NCBI GenBank assembly: GCA_022393335.1
Contig: JAJEKB010020044.1
Coordinates: forward strand, 82,284-146,283
From: Macrotrachela quadricornifera
Lineage: Eukaryota > Rotifera > Eurotatoria > Philodinida > Philodinidae
Reading direction: 5' to 3'
Length of the DNA: 64,000 nt
Shown: positions 37,881 through 51,100 of the stretch, piece by piece
Layout of the letters: every line of letters begins with the position of its first letter
Position numbering within the stretch: position 1 is the stretch's first letter
The notes under the pieces: model-generated
What the model was told of the DNA's origin: nothing
The model's input: the letters and a program-made list of their open reading frames with translations, nothing else
Databases searched by the model: none
Position numbers and translations under genes: made by a program

Positions 37881-39241
37881 AGTTAATCATTGTTTCATCA
37901 AACCAGTTTTGCCTCTTTCAGGCTTGGCTTTCCTTAATGACTAATCACTAAATAGTTCATTTTCTGATGTAACATCAAGTCGTGAGAATAAGCGCTATAG
38001 ATGAACATTTGCACTGATCATTTTTCTACCTAATAAAATCTATCGATAACAAGAAGTATGTAAATTATCCTTTAAAGTAGATAGGTACAATTAAGATATG
38101 TACTTTTTCTACAAAGACTATTGTCCAAAAGCACATGTGCATTAGGTCTATTCAACGAATAACAGTTAAATTTCTTATTATTTTTCTATTGATATCTAAT
38201 TATGGTAGAATAATTTGTTAGAATTTAGTTACTTGATAATAAAATCCAATCTTTTCAATTGGAAATTGAATTGAATAGTATCGCCGGTATAAACTAACAG
38301 TATGTTATCTATTAATAGCATATGTCAAGTGTTGGCTAAACGAGTATTGCAATGCGTAAAGAACAACTGTATAATATAAATGAGGTGATTTATTTTGTTA
38401 CAATCACTCTATATAATCAATGGATCAGACATCAAATGACATTCAATGCCATAGAATTTTATTTGTAATTTTTATTCTATTTTACTAACTTTGTAGTCTT
38501 ATTTAACTCCATTTTGATACACAAAGAACATCATCTGAAATTTCATTAGTTGGTATAGGACTAAATGAATTGTCAATTTGATAAGATAGACGTGATATGT
38601 AGATATTAAAAGAAAATTTCGAATTTATCAAATAATATATTATTCAGAAGATGAATTTATAAGTGAGAGTTCAGTAAAGACAATAACATTGTGATCGATT
38701 ATTTACATTTAATTTTTCTTCTAATTCTATAAAAGTTTTTTGATCAACTTGCTGAAACAGTATCAGTTCTGATGAACATTCAGATTTATGATAAATATTT
38801 TCTTTTTAACATCTTACTTTTTCTTCTATAGATCGATACTACATATTCAGAAGCAAGTCCAACTACAACGAATACAATTCATCGCTGTGTACAACAATTT
38901 TTTTAGATTTTCATAGACATAACTGATTCATCTAGTATATTAAATTCTACTACCATTTCTTTTTAAAACTATAACAGTAATCAATTTATTTTCAACAAAT
39001 GCTATAATATTGCTCAATGAAAACCTAGTTTGTTAATCGAAAAAACATTTACACGATCATTTATCCACTATTATTCCTATTACATTGATCTTAGCTATTG
39101 GCATCATTATATTATAGTCAAACGATCTTCATTAATCCGTTTTCTTTAGTAAGATACGTTGTTTATTCATGAAGTCAGCGTATTCTGGATTATCAATGAA
39201 TGATCTTGAACTTGAATCAAACGAAGAAGATTATAGCTTTT
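37880..39241 (+). pseudogene. Decayed upstream paralogue of the MAM-mucin gene
   Basis: Blocks matching the intact downstream gene occur in the same order. GATGTAACATCAAGTCG (37967) matches exon 2's end; GATATGTACTTT followed by TATTGTCCAA (about 38096-38126) matches exon 3; CATATGTCAA (38320) and ATGCGTAAAGAA (about 38353) match exon 4. A terminal 24-codon frame (KSAYSGLSMNDLELESNEEDYSF, stop at 39241) corresponds to the cytoplasmic tail. Stops and indels break every block, and the Thr-rich stalk is largely lost. Confidence 0.7.
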
Positions 39242-39684
39242 GATTTATTTTTCAAAATCAGATAGAATCTATTCATCATTGTTATAATTAAAAACCATAT
39301 TATTCATTTGTTTACTTCATTGTGTATTTTATAAAATTAATAATGTAATTACTGATTCAAAAAAAAAAGAATTTTTTTATTAGCATAAGTCATTTTCGAC
39401 TATAAAATATATGTCAATGTTAAAGGTTCGTTTTCATCATATGAGCAGAAATAACAAGAATAGTTGATGAATAAAAGGTATTGCTGACAAAACATTGATA
39501 ACAATATTCTGCAGATAAATGCTAACTATTGTTATTACGTTAAAATAGAATAAGAGAAAGTGCATTTTTTTGTTATTCTGTTGATGAAAGATAACATTTG
39601 TTGGTGTTCTTTTTGTGAATGAATATCATAGATAAGTGTTACAAACGTCCTTCGGCGTGAATGTTTCTAAGAATCATAGAAATA

Positions 39685-42170
39685 ATGAATCAATCAATAT
39701 ATCTTCTATATTTATGTAAGGTTTTTAGTTTATTCACGACGCACTCTATGCATTCAAATCATTCTCCTTTAGTCTGCACTTGTATCGTATATGTCCAAAC
39801 ACAAATATTATATCAATGTAACTTTGACAATGTAACAACAGTGAATAGCTGTTTTATAGAGTTCATAGCTGTTGCCAAAAGTGTAGAAAAAGCTAGTAGT
39901 AAAGCACCAATCGCGCCTTTATCAGATGTTACATCAAGTCGTAAGTGAAACAAATATCTATTTTTCATTTTCATTCCTATATTACATATGTTTCTTGTTT
40001 CATAGTTAAACCAACCAGCAATGGACAGATATGCAAACTACCTTATAAAGTAAAAAGTTACTCATGGGATATGTACTTTTGTAATGAGGGTTATTGTCCA
40101 ACGCAAGCTAATCAAAATACTGCATGTTCATCAGGTTAATCTAAGACACACTCTTTTCATTGATTTCTTGTTTGAATATACGAAATGAATATTTTAGGTC
40201 AATTTGGCTACCTTCCGATCATAGCAAACAATCATAAAAGTAGTTTTTCTTTGAAAACTTCACCAAGTGGTATCAATGGTACGAATCAACAATGCCTCAT
40301 TTACTACTATCATATGTCAATCATAAGTGGAACAGTTGATAAAATTACAGTACGTAAGGAAGAAAAGGGTGGCACAAGTACAGTCATTGATACTGTGACA
40401 AAAAGTACAATTAATGGATGGAGTGAACGAAAAATGAATTTCAGTAGTGCAAAAGCTGGATACAAAGTAATATAATCAATTCATTAATTTATTCTCTTTT
40501 TATATCGATTATTTACTATCTAGATATACTTCGATTTTGAAAGAACATCCGGTGCAATTTTATCTCAATCTTATGTTGCAATTGATGAAATTTCAATTCA
40601 TCAAGGCGAATGTTGTCTGTAAAAATTATAATACAGAAATATCTCATTGATTAACTTCAATTTAGCTCGTGTAACAACGACTATATCAACAACAAAAACG
40701 ACACTAAAAACGTCGACAAGTATAATAAAACCATTGACAACTACGACGACGACACAATTGACAACTACAACATCATCAACATCAGTCACGACGACCAGTT
40801 TACTAGCAACTACAATAACGGCAAGTTCATCAACAACTACAACAATGACAAGTTCATCAACAACTACAATAACGACAAGTTTATCGATAACTACAACGAC
40901 AGTGAAACCATCAATTACAACAACTACAACAACGACAAGTTCATCAACAACTATAACAACGACAAGTTCATCAACAACTATAACAACGACAAGTTCATCA
41001 GTAACTACAACGACAAGTTCATCAACAACTACAACAACGACAAGTTTATCGATAACTACAACGACAGTGAAACCAACAATTACAACATCATCAATAATAA
41101 CTATACCAACTCAAATTCAATCTATAACAAGGTTAGATTTTAAAACAAATGTTTTTATGCCAAATTTTTATTTCTTTATTTCGTTCTAATATTGGACAGC
41201 ACATTACAAACGTCAACCACTTCTATGTTAAACACAAGCACATATGAACAATCAATATCAGTAATGAATTGATTTCAGAGAATTTTGATAAAGAGTAACA
41301 TATCAATATTTAGATAACTTTAACAGAGTCAACAATATCCCGTACTGCGACTACACCTCAGGTAACCTCTCAATTGACTTGTTAAGAAAAATGTATAGTG
41401 CAATTATTCTGTTCAATTTCTTAAAGAAAACTACTTCGACAACTTCGATTTCCTTTGAAATCACAACTAGGTTCGAACTCATACATATTACATTAAAAGT
41501 TTTTTTTACCTTCAATCCATTTTTCTATTTCTACATATTAGTAAGTCAACAACAGTAGATTCGATCACTACTTTTCAATCAACAACGGTAATATACGATC
41601 TTAAGTATAATAAGATACATTAGTGAATTATTTTTTATGATTTTCATCATTACGAGTATCATCATATACACATAAAAGCTTTAAGTGTCATTGATTTTAT
41701 AAGATATGTCTAAACTTTATTTGTTCCTTTTGTAGTCTTCTACAGCAACAGTCAGCAGCATAACTACATCGACATCTACACAAATGACTGAAGCAATGAA
41801 AACAACATCTTCAACTATGGTTATTAGTATTACTACATTCTCAACTACAACGCTAGAAACAACATCAAAATTATTTACAACGATGGAACACAAGTCAACT
41901 AGTCGTCCTCTTACAATTGCAACAACACTTAGTGGCAAAGAGAACACTAGTAGTTCAATGAATAAAACTCTTATCATTGCTCTTGCTACTTCAATACCAG
42001 GTGTATTGATTGTAGCAGCAATTGGTATTGTTATTTGGAGGAAAACATTAACATCAGCGGCTGCTGGTGTACGTGGTAGTGCGGCTCATCCATTCTATAA
42101 TATAGGAGAACACAATGAATCTTCAACACTTGTTGAACTACATGAAATGAACAGTGATGCTAGCTTTTAA
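39685..42170 (+). CDS. MAM-domain, mucin-like type I membrane protein, 11 exons
   Basis: Exons: 39685-39715, 39773-39940, 40006-40134, 40198-40466, 40524-40614, 40666-41131, 41200-41260, 41314-41361, 41427-41470, 41542-41587, 41736-42170; frame holds to 595 residues. Splicing exon 1 to 2 creates a signal peptide (MNQSIYLLYLFCTCIVYVQT). One MAM-like adhesion domain covers about residues 27-230, from CNFDNVTTVNSC to VAIDEISIHQGEC, with QQCLIYYYHMSIISGTVDKI and YFDFERTSG in between. A Thr/Ser stalk of roughly 270 residues, built largely of repeated TTTITTSSS-type units, suggests dense O-glycosylation. A single membrane span (LIIALATSIPGVLIVAAIGIVIW) precedes a short tail with WRK, then NxxxSSTLVELHEM. 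The protein is probably a cell-surface adhesion or matrix receptor; the ligand is unknown. The exon 5 donor GTCTGT is weak but the only one that keeps the frame. Decayed paralogues flank the gene on both sides. Confidence 0.82.
40681..41110 (+). repeat. Thr/Ser-coding tandem repeat in the mucin stalk
   Basis: Units close to ACAACTACAACAACGACAAG and TTCATCAACAACTA recur many times, most regularly from 40820 to 41080. They encode TTT and SSSTT blocks. The array lies wholly within exon 6, so copy-number change would lengthen or shorten the stalk without shifting the frame when units are multiples of three. Confidence 0.8.
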
Positions 42171-42769
42171 CTATTTTTAGTATTTTATCCATAAAATTAT
42201 TTGATTTTTAAGTTTAATATAAGGTTAATATATTTTTACAAAACTTCTTTTTATTTCTATTTACGTATTATGCTGGTAATATAATATATATTAAAAACTA
42301 CTTTGAACATTGAAAGTTATGATTATGTGGTTGTTACTAGAGATTAAACAGTTTCATTTTAGTTTTGATTTAAAGAATTTCTCAAAAATTCTAGTTGATA
42401 TGAACAAGCCTATTTAAACAATGCTTTTATACAGTTCATCTGAACTTGTAAACGGAGAAGAGATATTAAAGTTAGCTAGAATTGTTTTCATTTAGATGGA
42501 ATTAACAAGAATTATGTTAGTGTAAAATGATAATCATACAAAAGAGCAAAAAAAAGAATATGTTGTCAATCATTATTGATCTGTAATTATTCAAACTAGA
42601 AAAAAATAGAAACATCTATAGTATAAAGTGAAATAGTTTTAATTTTATTCTTTGCGTCAGGAAATTATCCGAAATTTTTTCTACTGATTTTCTATAAATG
42701 TGAATTATCAAATAACTCTATGTATGATATTGATTTGTTTTTTTTTACATCATGTTACCTATAAATAGG
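42171..42769. other. Intergenic region after the MAM-mucin gene
   Basis: AT-rich; nothing recognised beyond the probable 3' UTR. Confidence 0.4.
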
Positions 42770-43080
42770 TTTACTTTGACATTAAAAGAGTAATTGAAAC
42801 ATTTTCATCACATTCTATCGTTGCAATTGATAAAATTTTAATGTATCAAGACGATTACTATATATAAATATTACTCTAAAGGAATATTTTCATATTGATT
42901 AGGTTTAAACTAGATCAATAATAAGAAGACATATTTGAACACTAGCAGTATCAGCTATTTCCATATTAATTATTATTACAATTGGATCGAAATCTATCGA
43001 ATAAGGTTAAATTATATGTGGAAGAAAAGTGGTAGAATAGATCTAGTAATTAAAATACTGAATACAACATTGTATATAGT
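42770..43080 (+). pseudogene. Decayed downstream paralogue of the MAM-mucin gene
   Basis: A block at about 42773-42868 (TTACTTTGACATTAAAAGAG, then GTTGCAATTGATAAAATTTT and ATCAAGACGA) matches exon 5 of the intact gene, which ends its MAM domain. A later block near 42945-43000 resembles the membrane span. Both are broken by stops. Only the 3' half of a copy is visible. Confidence 0.6.
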
Positions 43081-45336
43081 ATATATGTTAAAATGAGTGT
43101 ATGGGTCTTTTTACGATTAACAATATGTAGAGCAGGTCTGAAGCGATTGTTAATCGATGTAAATTAGCGCAATCTATGAAATTAGGGTATTAGTATATAA
43201 TGTCTCAACAAATTCCAAAGTGAAGTAGTTTGGCATGACTCTGAGCAGTGTGAATAGGATTATCTTGACTTGGTGTGATTTGGAGGATTCTTTGAAGTGA
43301 TATTTGCTTATTTAATGAAAGATTTTATAGAATCCATAGATTTTACTGAGGAAACTATTAAGCGTGAGTTTAAAGATAAATTTTGTTAGATGTCCTTCCC
43401 TCAGCAGAAAATATCTACAATGCATACAGTAAATTTTCTCCAGAAATAGGAATGAAGAGTTGCACGAGTTAATGAATATATTTCTATATGAGTATCAGTA
43501 TGAGCCGGATTATTTTTCTATAACTTCTTAGCAACAGAAGAATGGTCCTGAATAGAGATGAAAAGTATATTTCCACAATAATAGTACAAGCATTTTCAAA
43601 AATCAACAGACACATCTTCATAACACAAATAGTAGCGTAGGTAGATTGTATAATATACAATTAGTATTACAATTCAGGAAATATCATCATCTGCAATCGT
43701 GTCGTCATTTCATATATTTCGCTTTAGGATGATAGTGTTAAAATTACACTTGACTTTCATACTTTAGCTCTTAAGGTGTGTCGATAAAAACCTCTCTTAA
43801 AGGGAATGGTTCGATGTAGAGCATCATCAGGATGGAATTACAAGCTATATGGATTGATTATGTTTTCCAGTCGAACAACGCTTCTTTGGTTATCTTAATC
43901 GCACTCTAATTTCATAACTCGCAATTATATCTTTCGATCACCAGATAATTTTAAAGTACATTGTCACACAATAGAACTTTCATAATTGAACACCTCCCTT
44001 CTGCAATCAATCGGCTATATCTAACACCCTTTAGGCCATTCGAGCGAATTCTGCTGATTTGTGACCCGTTTTGTATGATCACCCAGCATTCAAAATGCAA
44101 ATATTTTTCTTCGGTTCAATCGAATATTTCACTCCCACTATTATGAACAACAATCGAGGACGTTATGTAAATAAAAGATTTTCACAGTGATGCCGAGGCT
44201 GTTATTATCCATCTAAGTAGTTCTATAACTGAATAAAAAGAAAAGAAAAAAAATTATCTGTAATTTTTGTTCGTTACATTATATCTTTAGAATCGCTATG
44301 ATATGTCAACCCCAGCTTGATCTAGAGTAAGAGACAAATTTCACTAGACAAAAGAAAGTGGCCCATCTCGTTATGAACTAAAAAAATCAGTTCTAAGTGT
44401 CTCACGATGCCGTCAAACATCCTCAACCATAATGTAGTAAAATATATTGAATAAAATAGTAAAAAGATATAACAAGACAAACGAAATTTTAAAAAATCAC
44501 TCTTTGCTTTTATACGATTGATTCTTCTCGATGTTGATCTTTGTCTTATAATGAACAACTTTCTTGTATTCTAATGATATTCCGATATAAGTATTTGTTG
44601 TATTTTTGAAATCTAATCTTCATATTATCATTGAAATAGATATGCATATGTACATATATTATACTATATACAATGCTACATTTAGTATTTTAATTACTAG
44701 ATCTATTCTGCCACTTTTCTTCTGCATATAATTTATATGAAATCGTGTAATTTTGATAGAAATAAACTTTTGATACCAAAAATGATAAAATGGGAAAGAC
44801 AAAGTCGAATTTCGATAAGGGCCGTTTTGCTTTCTTATGTGCCCTTATCCTTAGTTTTAAAAAAGTATTATTTTTTGCTCAGTTTTGAAAATTTAAAAAC
44901 GCTTTCAAATCTATTATCTTTCATTGAGTACGATTATTAACTTGTACAAAAAAAATCAACAAAATATGTTTTTTACCCCACGATTGAATCATTATATTTC
45001 GTTGGATAGCTACATCAATCTACACTGTTAGTCATATGATTATTTATCATGATTGTGATTGATACTGTTTTTTACATTTACCCTTGATGTATAAAATGTA
45101 CGGACAATATTTATACCTGATAAACATGTAGCTTTTGTACTCTCTCATCGATTTAGTAGAGTACTCATGATTTCGACGAATAATCAAAACAAAAATATTA
45201 CCATTGAATAATATGTTTTTATTTATTTATATACCATTAATTTAAACAATATGAATATATACATATACGTAATAAACATTTACTGAAGCATATATACAAA
45301 TAGAAATATTGAAAAGATTAGGATTTTGTTGATTAT
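43081..45336. other. Gene-free AT-rich region
   Basis: No supported gene or repeat structure. The last few hundred bases should hold the promoter of the next gene. Confidence 0.45.
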
Positions 45337-46806
45337 ATGAAAATGATATGGTATCATTCAATAGTTTTATACAGTGTGCTAACCGTATATTTATGGATTA
45401 TACAATTTGATTTGATTATTGGAAGTGAATCTAATCAATATAATACTAGTTATCCATCTATATTATATGTATGGTGTGGACAAGAAACTTCTGTTAACAA
45501 TGCTGCAGATTTTGTTGCTGTTATTGATTTTGATGAAAATTCTGAAAATTATGGAAAAATAATAAAACAAGTTTCTCTTGTTTCAAATAAAAATGATCGA
45601 ATTGGACAAACAGGAAATGAACCACATCATTCTAGTATATCATTTGATAGAAAATATTATATAACAGGTGGTTTACTTAGTTTTCTTTCACAGAATAAAG
45701 AAATTTTTGTTTGGCGTATTCCTGATGATCCACGTAAAGGTCCTGAATTTTTATATGGACTTGATGTACCTGGAGCATGTCCAGATGAATTTTTACCTCT
45801 TAATGATACAGAATTTTTAGTAAGTATGATGTGTAATACCAATGCTACAAGTCCTGGTGATATGGTTTTAATTGATGCTAAAACAGGTTCGACAAAATCT
45901 ATGTTACAAAATGCATCATTATTAATTGATTTTAATCCTCATGGTTTTGGTCGATTAAATAATGGTTCAATATTTGTATCTGATTATATAATACCAATAA
46001 CATTAACAGGAAATGATACATCAAAAATTAAATTTCATAATACTGTTCGACATTTTCTTCCAAATGGTAAATTAGAAAGAATATTTCAATTTGAATATCC
46101 AACAGAACCAGGTTCTACAAGTGGAATTGGAACTGGTATTGGATTTATGGAATTAAAAAGTATTCCAAATGATCCATTTGGACGTTCATATGCATGTGGT
46201 ACAAATGTTAATGCAATGTATTTAATTGGACCAGGAATGGATAAACCAATATTAGTATTTGATGCTTCAATTGTTAATGGTTTTCGAAAACGAGCAAGTT
46301 CAGGAATAACAACTATTTTTCCTGATGGTAAAAGTTTATTAATGACATTTCAAATGAGATTTGTTATAATGCTTAATATAACAGATCCCGTACATCCAAC
46401 AATACTTCGTGTATTTGATTTTTGTTCAGATGAATCATTAAATAATGTTTCGATTCAATCACCTAATTCTAATAATAAATTAACATTTAAACAATATTGT
46501 GCTTTAAATAATAATTTAACTGGTTCACATGTTCTTGTTTATCCAAGAAATGAAAATCGATTTATTGTAATAAATTATTTTCTTCACTTTGGTTTAGCAC
46601 AATTTGCAGGTACAAGAACAGTACATGCATTTAAACTTAATAAACAATTAACGGATTTTCAATATGATCATCGATTTAATCCAAATTTTCAATATGACAA
46701 TCAATCAGAACAAATAACATTTCATTCATTAAAAGCTTTTCCTCATCACGTTCAATATCTTAGATTAGAAGAGCAGCATGGTCAGGGAAATTTGGGAGGA
46801 GATTGA
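45337..46806 (+). CDS. Secreted selenium-binding-protein-like beta-propeller
   Basis: A single uninterrupted frame of 489 residues. The N-terminus is a signal peptide or membrane anchor (hydrophobic residues about 7-29). The body resembles the SELENBP1/methanethiol oxidase family, seven-bladed propellers. Visible features are YVWCGQETS followed by FVAVIDFDENS, GNEPHHSSIS (placed like the ELHH metal-site motif of the family), PGDMVLIDAKTG (like the family's GPGGxxLLD), and PHGFGRLNNGSIFVSDYIIP. At least eight NxT/NxS sites (NTS, NDT, NAT, NAS, NGS, NIT, NVS, NLT) fit a secreted glycoprotein. Canonical SELENBP1 is cytosolic and has CxxC motifs that I do not see, so enzyme activity is uncertain. 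Lack of introns in an intron-rich neighbourhood suggests retroposition or horizontal gain. It could instead be another propeller family. Confidence 0.55.
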   Translation: MKMIWYHSIVLYSVLTVYLWIIQFDLIIGSESNQYNTSYPSILYVWCGQETSVNNAADFVAVIDFDENSENYGKIIKQVSLVSNKNDRIGQTGNEPHHSSISFDRKYYITGGLLSFLSQNKEIFVWRIPDDPRKGPEFLYGLDVPGACPDEFLPLNDTEFLVSMMCNTNATSPGDMVLIDAKTGSTKSMLQNASLLIDFNPHGFGRLNNGSIFVSDYIIPITLTGNDTSKIKFHNTVRHFLPNGKLERIFQFEYPTEPGSTSGIGTGIGFMELKSIPNDPFGRSYACGTNVNAMYLIGPGMDKPILVFDASIVNGFRKRASSGITTIFPDGKSLLMTFQMRFVIMLNITDPVHPTILRVFDFCSDESLNNVSIQSPNSNNKLTFKQYCALNNNLTGSHVLVYPRNENRFIVINYFLHFGLAQFAGTRTVHAFKLNKQLTDFQYDHRFNPNFQYDNQSEQITFHSLKAFPHHVQYLRLEEQHGQGNLGGD

Positions 46807-48163
46807 TCATTTCAGTCGGAAGGATCAGTATAGAGAGATATGAATTTTTGATTAGCATAAACTGTTTATCTTGTATTTACTTCAGCTATTCATATTCCTT
46901 CCGAAAAAGATCGATCTCCTCAATTGTTCTCTCTGAATATGTCACTGAATTAAATTATATATAAAAATTATAATAATAAAAGTTTTCATTATCTCTATTT
47001 TTATTTTTCATTAATAAATAAATTTTATTTGTATTTCAAATAATCTATTAATAAAAATGAACGAAAGAAAGTCTATTGATTATTAGTGTAATAATAGACA
47101 TCAACTGTATAAATGATAATTTCGCATATTTTTCGGGTAATTGTTGAAAGCATGGTAATTGATGATAATGTATCCATTTTTGTAACAAAAACAAGTTACA
47201 CTATCATGTGTTGACTACAATAATACCTATGTATGGCGTACATTTACTTGAACTATTGATAATAACGTCTATACTTGTCAATCCCAATTAAAAATGATTG
47301 GCGAGCGTGTTTTTTCTACTAAAAGTCAAATTATTTAACAAATGAAATTCAAACTAATTCAAAAGAAAACAATTTCCGATTTTTTTTCCTATAAAAATTT
47401 TTTTTCGCAGCGCCATCTATACCGAAAATTTATCTCGCAGCCGAGATCGATATATTTGCTCTATAATTAATCTAGGTAATTTACATATGCGAACCGAATC
47501 GGAATACTATGAAATTAATTGAAATCTGTCGATTTTAATAGACTTTCAAAACTGTTCATACATTTTAATACAGTATATACGTACGAGGTTTCAAGACTTC
47601 AAAAACTCATTAATACATCACATATTATACTGAGTAATTAATCGGTGGCGTTTCTCCGGTTTGAGTTGCATTAACCGGCATTGTCATCTAGTTAAAAAAA
47701 GATACTCTAGACAAGATTTGTTCTTTTTACTTCTATGTCATTTGAATAATTTTTAAATAGTTTGAATGATTTATCATAATAGCGCCATCTGTTCTATAAT
47801 TGAGAATTGTAATGAAGGATAATAGATAAATTCTGAATGGTTAATAAAATGCTCAACAATAGTATTGAGAATGATAAAGGTATTCTCTCGTTCTTCTTCT
47901 CTTCCTCTTGTTCTTATGTCTCTTCTTCTCTGTCTCTCTCACAACCCAAAAGATTTTTTTTTCTAAGAAAAGATATTTTTTTCACTTGATATTATTTAAT
48001 AAAATTTCTTATTTAATAAATTTAAAGAAGATCTACATAGATTCTCTCTTTATATATAACACATTGACCTTGATTATTTATAACAAAAAATAAAGAAAAA
48101 AAAATTTTTTTTTTATTCTCTCTTTCTCTTTATTATTTTTCAGATGATAATGATGTAAAAAGA
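46807..48163. other. Intergenic region upstream of SFMBT
   Basis: No gene. Two AGCGCCATCT words (47410 and 47781) flank about 370 bases and may be the remains of a repeat. A pyrimidine tract ending TTTTTCAG lies at 48136-48143, just before the next start codon; it may be the acceptor of a 5' UTR intron or of trans-splicing. Confidence 0.4.
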
Positions 48164-51100
48164 ATGGATTCGATTATTAATACTCATTCATATTCATCTA
48201 TTCTTGATCTTAGTCAACGAACAATAACAACAACAACAACAACAATAAATCCAAATTATTCAATTGATATTATTGATAATTGGACAAAAAATGATTCTGT
48301 ATGTAATTATACAGATGTTATTGATGAAAATGATATTCGAAAAACTACAGAAGAAAATAGATATTTTAATATTGAAAAATCTTTAACTGATCAATTTCAA
48401 GATTTACCAATAAAAGAAGATTCAATGTCAGATAGTTCAAATATAGATAGATCGAAACTTGATTATAATAATTCAATAAAAATTATCAAGTAAATATTTT
48501 TCATTTAAAAAAAAAAATATTCTTTTCTTTTTTTATTTTTAGTTCATCATCAACATCTCGATTAATTATTCATGAACTTCAACCATGTTTAAATTCTTCT
48601 CCATTCTCATTATCAAATTTTCTTTGGTCAAAATATTTTTCTCTTATTAATGAACGTCCTATATCCGATGAATTTTTTGATCATTATTCAACATCAATTA
48701 ATTCAAATATTGAAATTGATATGAAACTTGAATATTGTTATGATATACAACGTGATTTATATTGGTTAACACAAGTACAATTAGTATCTCATACTTTAAT
48801 TCTTTTACATTATATTGGAATACCTGATGATGATACATCAGATGATTTTTGGGCATATATTTATGGACAACGTTGTCATCCTATTGGATGGTGTAAAGAA
48901 AATAGTAAATTAATGTTACCGCCACCAATTGTTACAAAACGAGCTATTCAACGAACAACGATAGTTAATGGAAATGATAAACAAACAATTATTAATAAAG
49001 GAGATAATGAAGAATTACAAACACCACCAGAATATATATTTGATAAAGTAAATTTTTAAATATTTCTATAATAAATCATAATGGATACGTATTTTAATTT
49101 TATAGATTTCAGTTGATTTGATTAAGTTTCATTGTTTTACAACCGATAATAAAACAGATGTACTGATTTAAATAATAGTTTCTTTTAAGAAATTTTTGTT
49201 TTATTCTTGAATAAAAGTTCTTTTTCAGTCTTGCATTTGATTTTAACTAAACTCTTACGGTTAAAAAAATGTTTCTTTTTCCATATTTATAAAGATGAAA
49301 TTAGTCGTACAAAATTTTAATCTCTTTGGAAAATAAAAACTACACAATTAAAATCAGTTTTGTATTGTAAATTGTAGAACTTTTCATATTGCATCATATG
49401 ACATATTTTATTTTATTTTTACGAAAGCATATTAGCCGGTAAGAAGATGAAATAAGAAAGACGAAATTTTTCATTCATGTAAAACAGATTGGTCATTTTG
49501 AGTTCGATACTATAACATATCGGATGATGCAGAATGAATAACTGTATTATATATTTCATATTTTAATTGTTGTACTTTTTGTTTTCAAATATAAACAAAT
49601 TTCTGAATGATTAATTGTACAATTATCATAATGACGAAAATTGTTCATATAGAAATTGACTTGCTTTTTAAAATAAAAAGTATACAATTATGATAAGCTT
49701 TTAACATTGTATCTTGTGATATATTCTATTTTATAATAAAACCTATTTAGAGATTAAAATATGAAAATACACAATACGGCAAGATATTGAGGTTTGAGAA
49801 GTAATAGATAGTGAATTTTAGAATCTATTAATAAGTCATAGAGCTAACCGGTTAGTTTTCTTAAAACTAAATAATAAACATATCCTTCAATAACTTTTGA
49901 TACACAGAAATGTAATCGATACGAAACATTAGAATGGTAGAGAAATCTGGAACGCACGAAACTATTTAATCGATAAAAATCATTTATTTTTAAGAAAGTG
50001 GTGTTTTTTTTTGAGAATGAGGAGTGAGAAAATTTGCTATAATATTCTTCAAACTCATCATAAAAGGAATAAAACATTAATGTATTTGATAATAGATATT
50101 TAGTACTATGTAAGGTACTCTAATTTGAAATCTTTATAAACAAAAAAAATCATATTTTATTTAGAATGTTGGTCTTAATCCTACTGAACAATTAAAATGT
50201 GGCATGTTACTTGAATTACAAGATATTAATCGTCCATGGACTCTATGGTTTGTTCGAATAATCAATAACCAAGGTGGACGATTACATCTACGATATATTA
50301 CAAATATAGATGAAGATAATAATGAAGAAGAAAAAGATAATAATTTATCTTCTGATATTCATATATTTTATCTTGATTGGCGTGTTCATTTTATTGGTTG
50401 GACTTTAGAAAATTCTTCAATTTATTTTTATGATATTCCAACATGTTTAACATTAACTATAGATAAACAATTAATTATTGATATGTGTTTAATTAAATCA
50501 AAAAATCAATTTCATCCACCAAATTTATTTAAAGATCAAGAAGAAATTCGTAAACATCGTTTTATTGAAGGAATGAAATTAGAAGTATTTGAATCTAAAA
50601 CACAAAATATTTATGTTGGACAAATAGGTCATATTCATAATGAATATTATTTTGATATTATTATTAATAATGATAATGAAGATAAATTTATTGCACATGC
50701 TACACATCCATATATATTACCAGCACATTGGGCTATTGAACATAGATTTGCCTTAATGAAAGGTAAAGGTATTCGTCAATCAGAAGATTATTGGAATACA
50801 TATAAAGATTTTGCATCTGAACGTTGTTTTAATTTAATAACATTAAATTCTACAGGAAATAATCGTGTTGAACCAGGAATGAAAATGGAAATGATTTATA
50901 CATTAAATAATATTGATTATGTTTTTTCTGTAACACTTATTCATGTTGCTGATCATCTTATGTGGTTAAGAATTGATAATACAAATTTATTTAATGATGA
51001 ACATTTATTTTATCATGTTTTACCAATAAATTCATTAGATGTTTTTCCTGTTGGATGGGCGAAATTTAATGGTTTTCAATTATTAACACCTATTGAATAC

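Noticed and set aside
40601..40789. Minus-strand Val/Asp-rich frame
   Set aside because: Antisense of the Thr/Ser-coding stalk repeat.
40820..41080. Regular repeats that might be a CRISPR or satellite array
   Set aside because: The repeats have no spacers and stay in frame as Thr/Ser codons inside an exon, so they are a coding mucin repeat.
43961..44146. 61-codon frame with balanced composition
   Set aside because: No adjacent exons or recognised family; left as intergenic.
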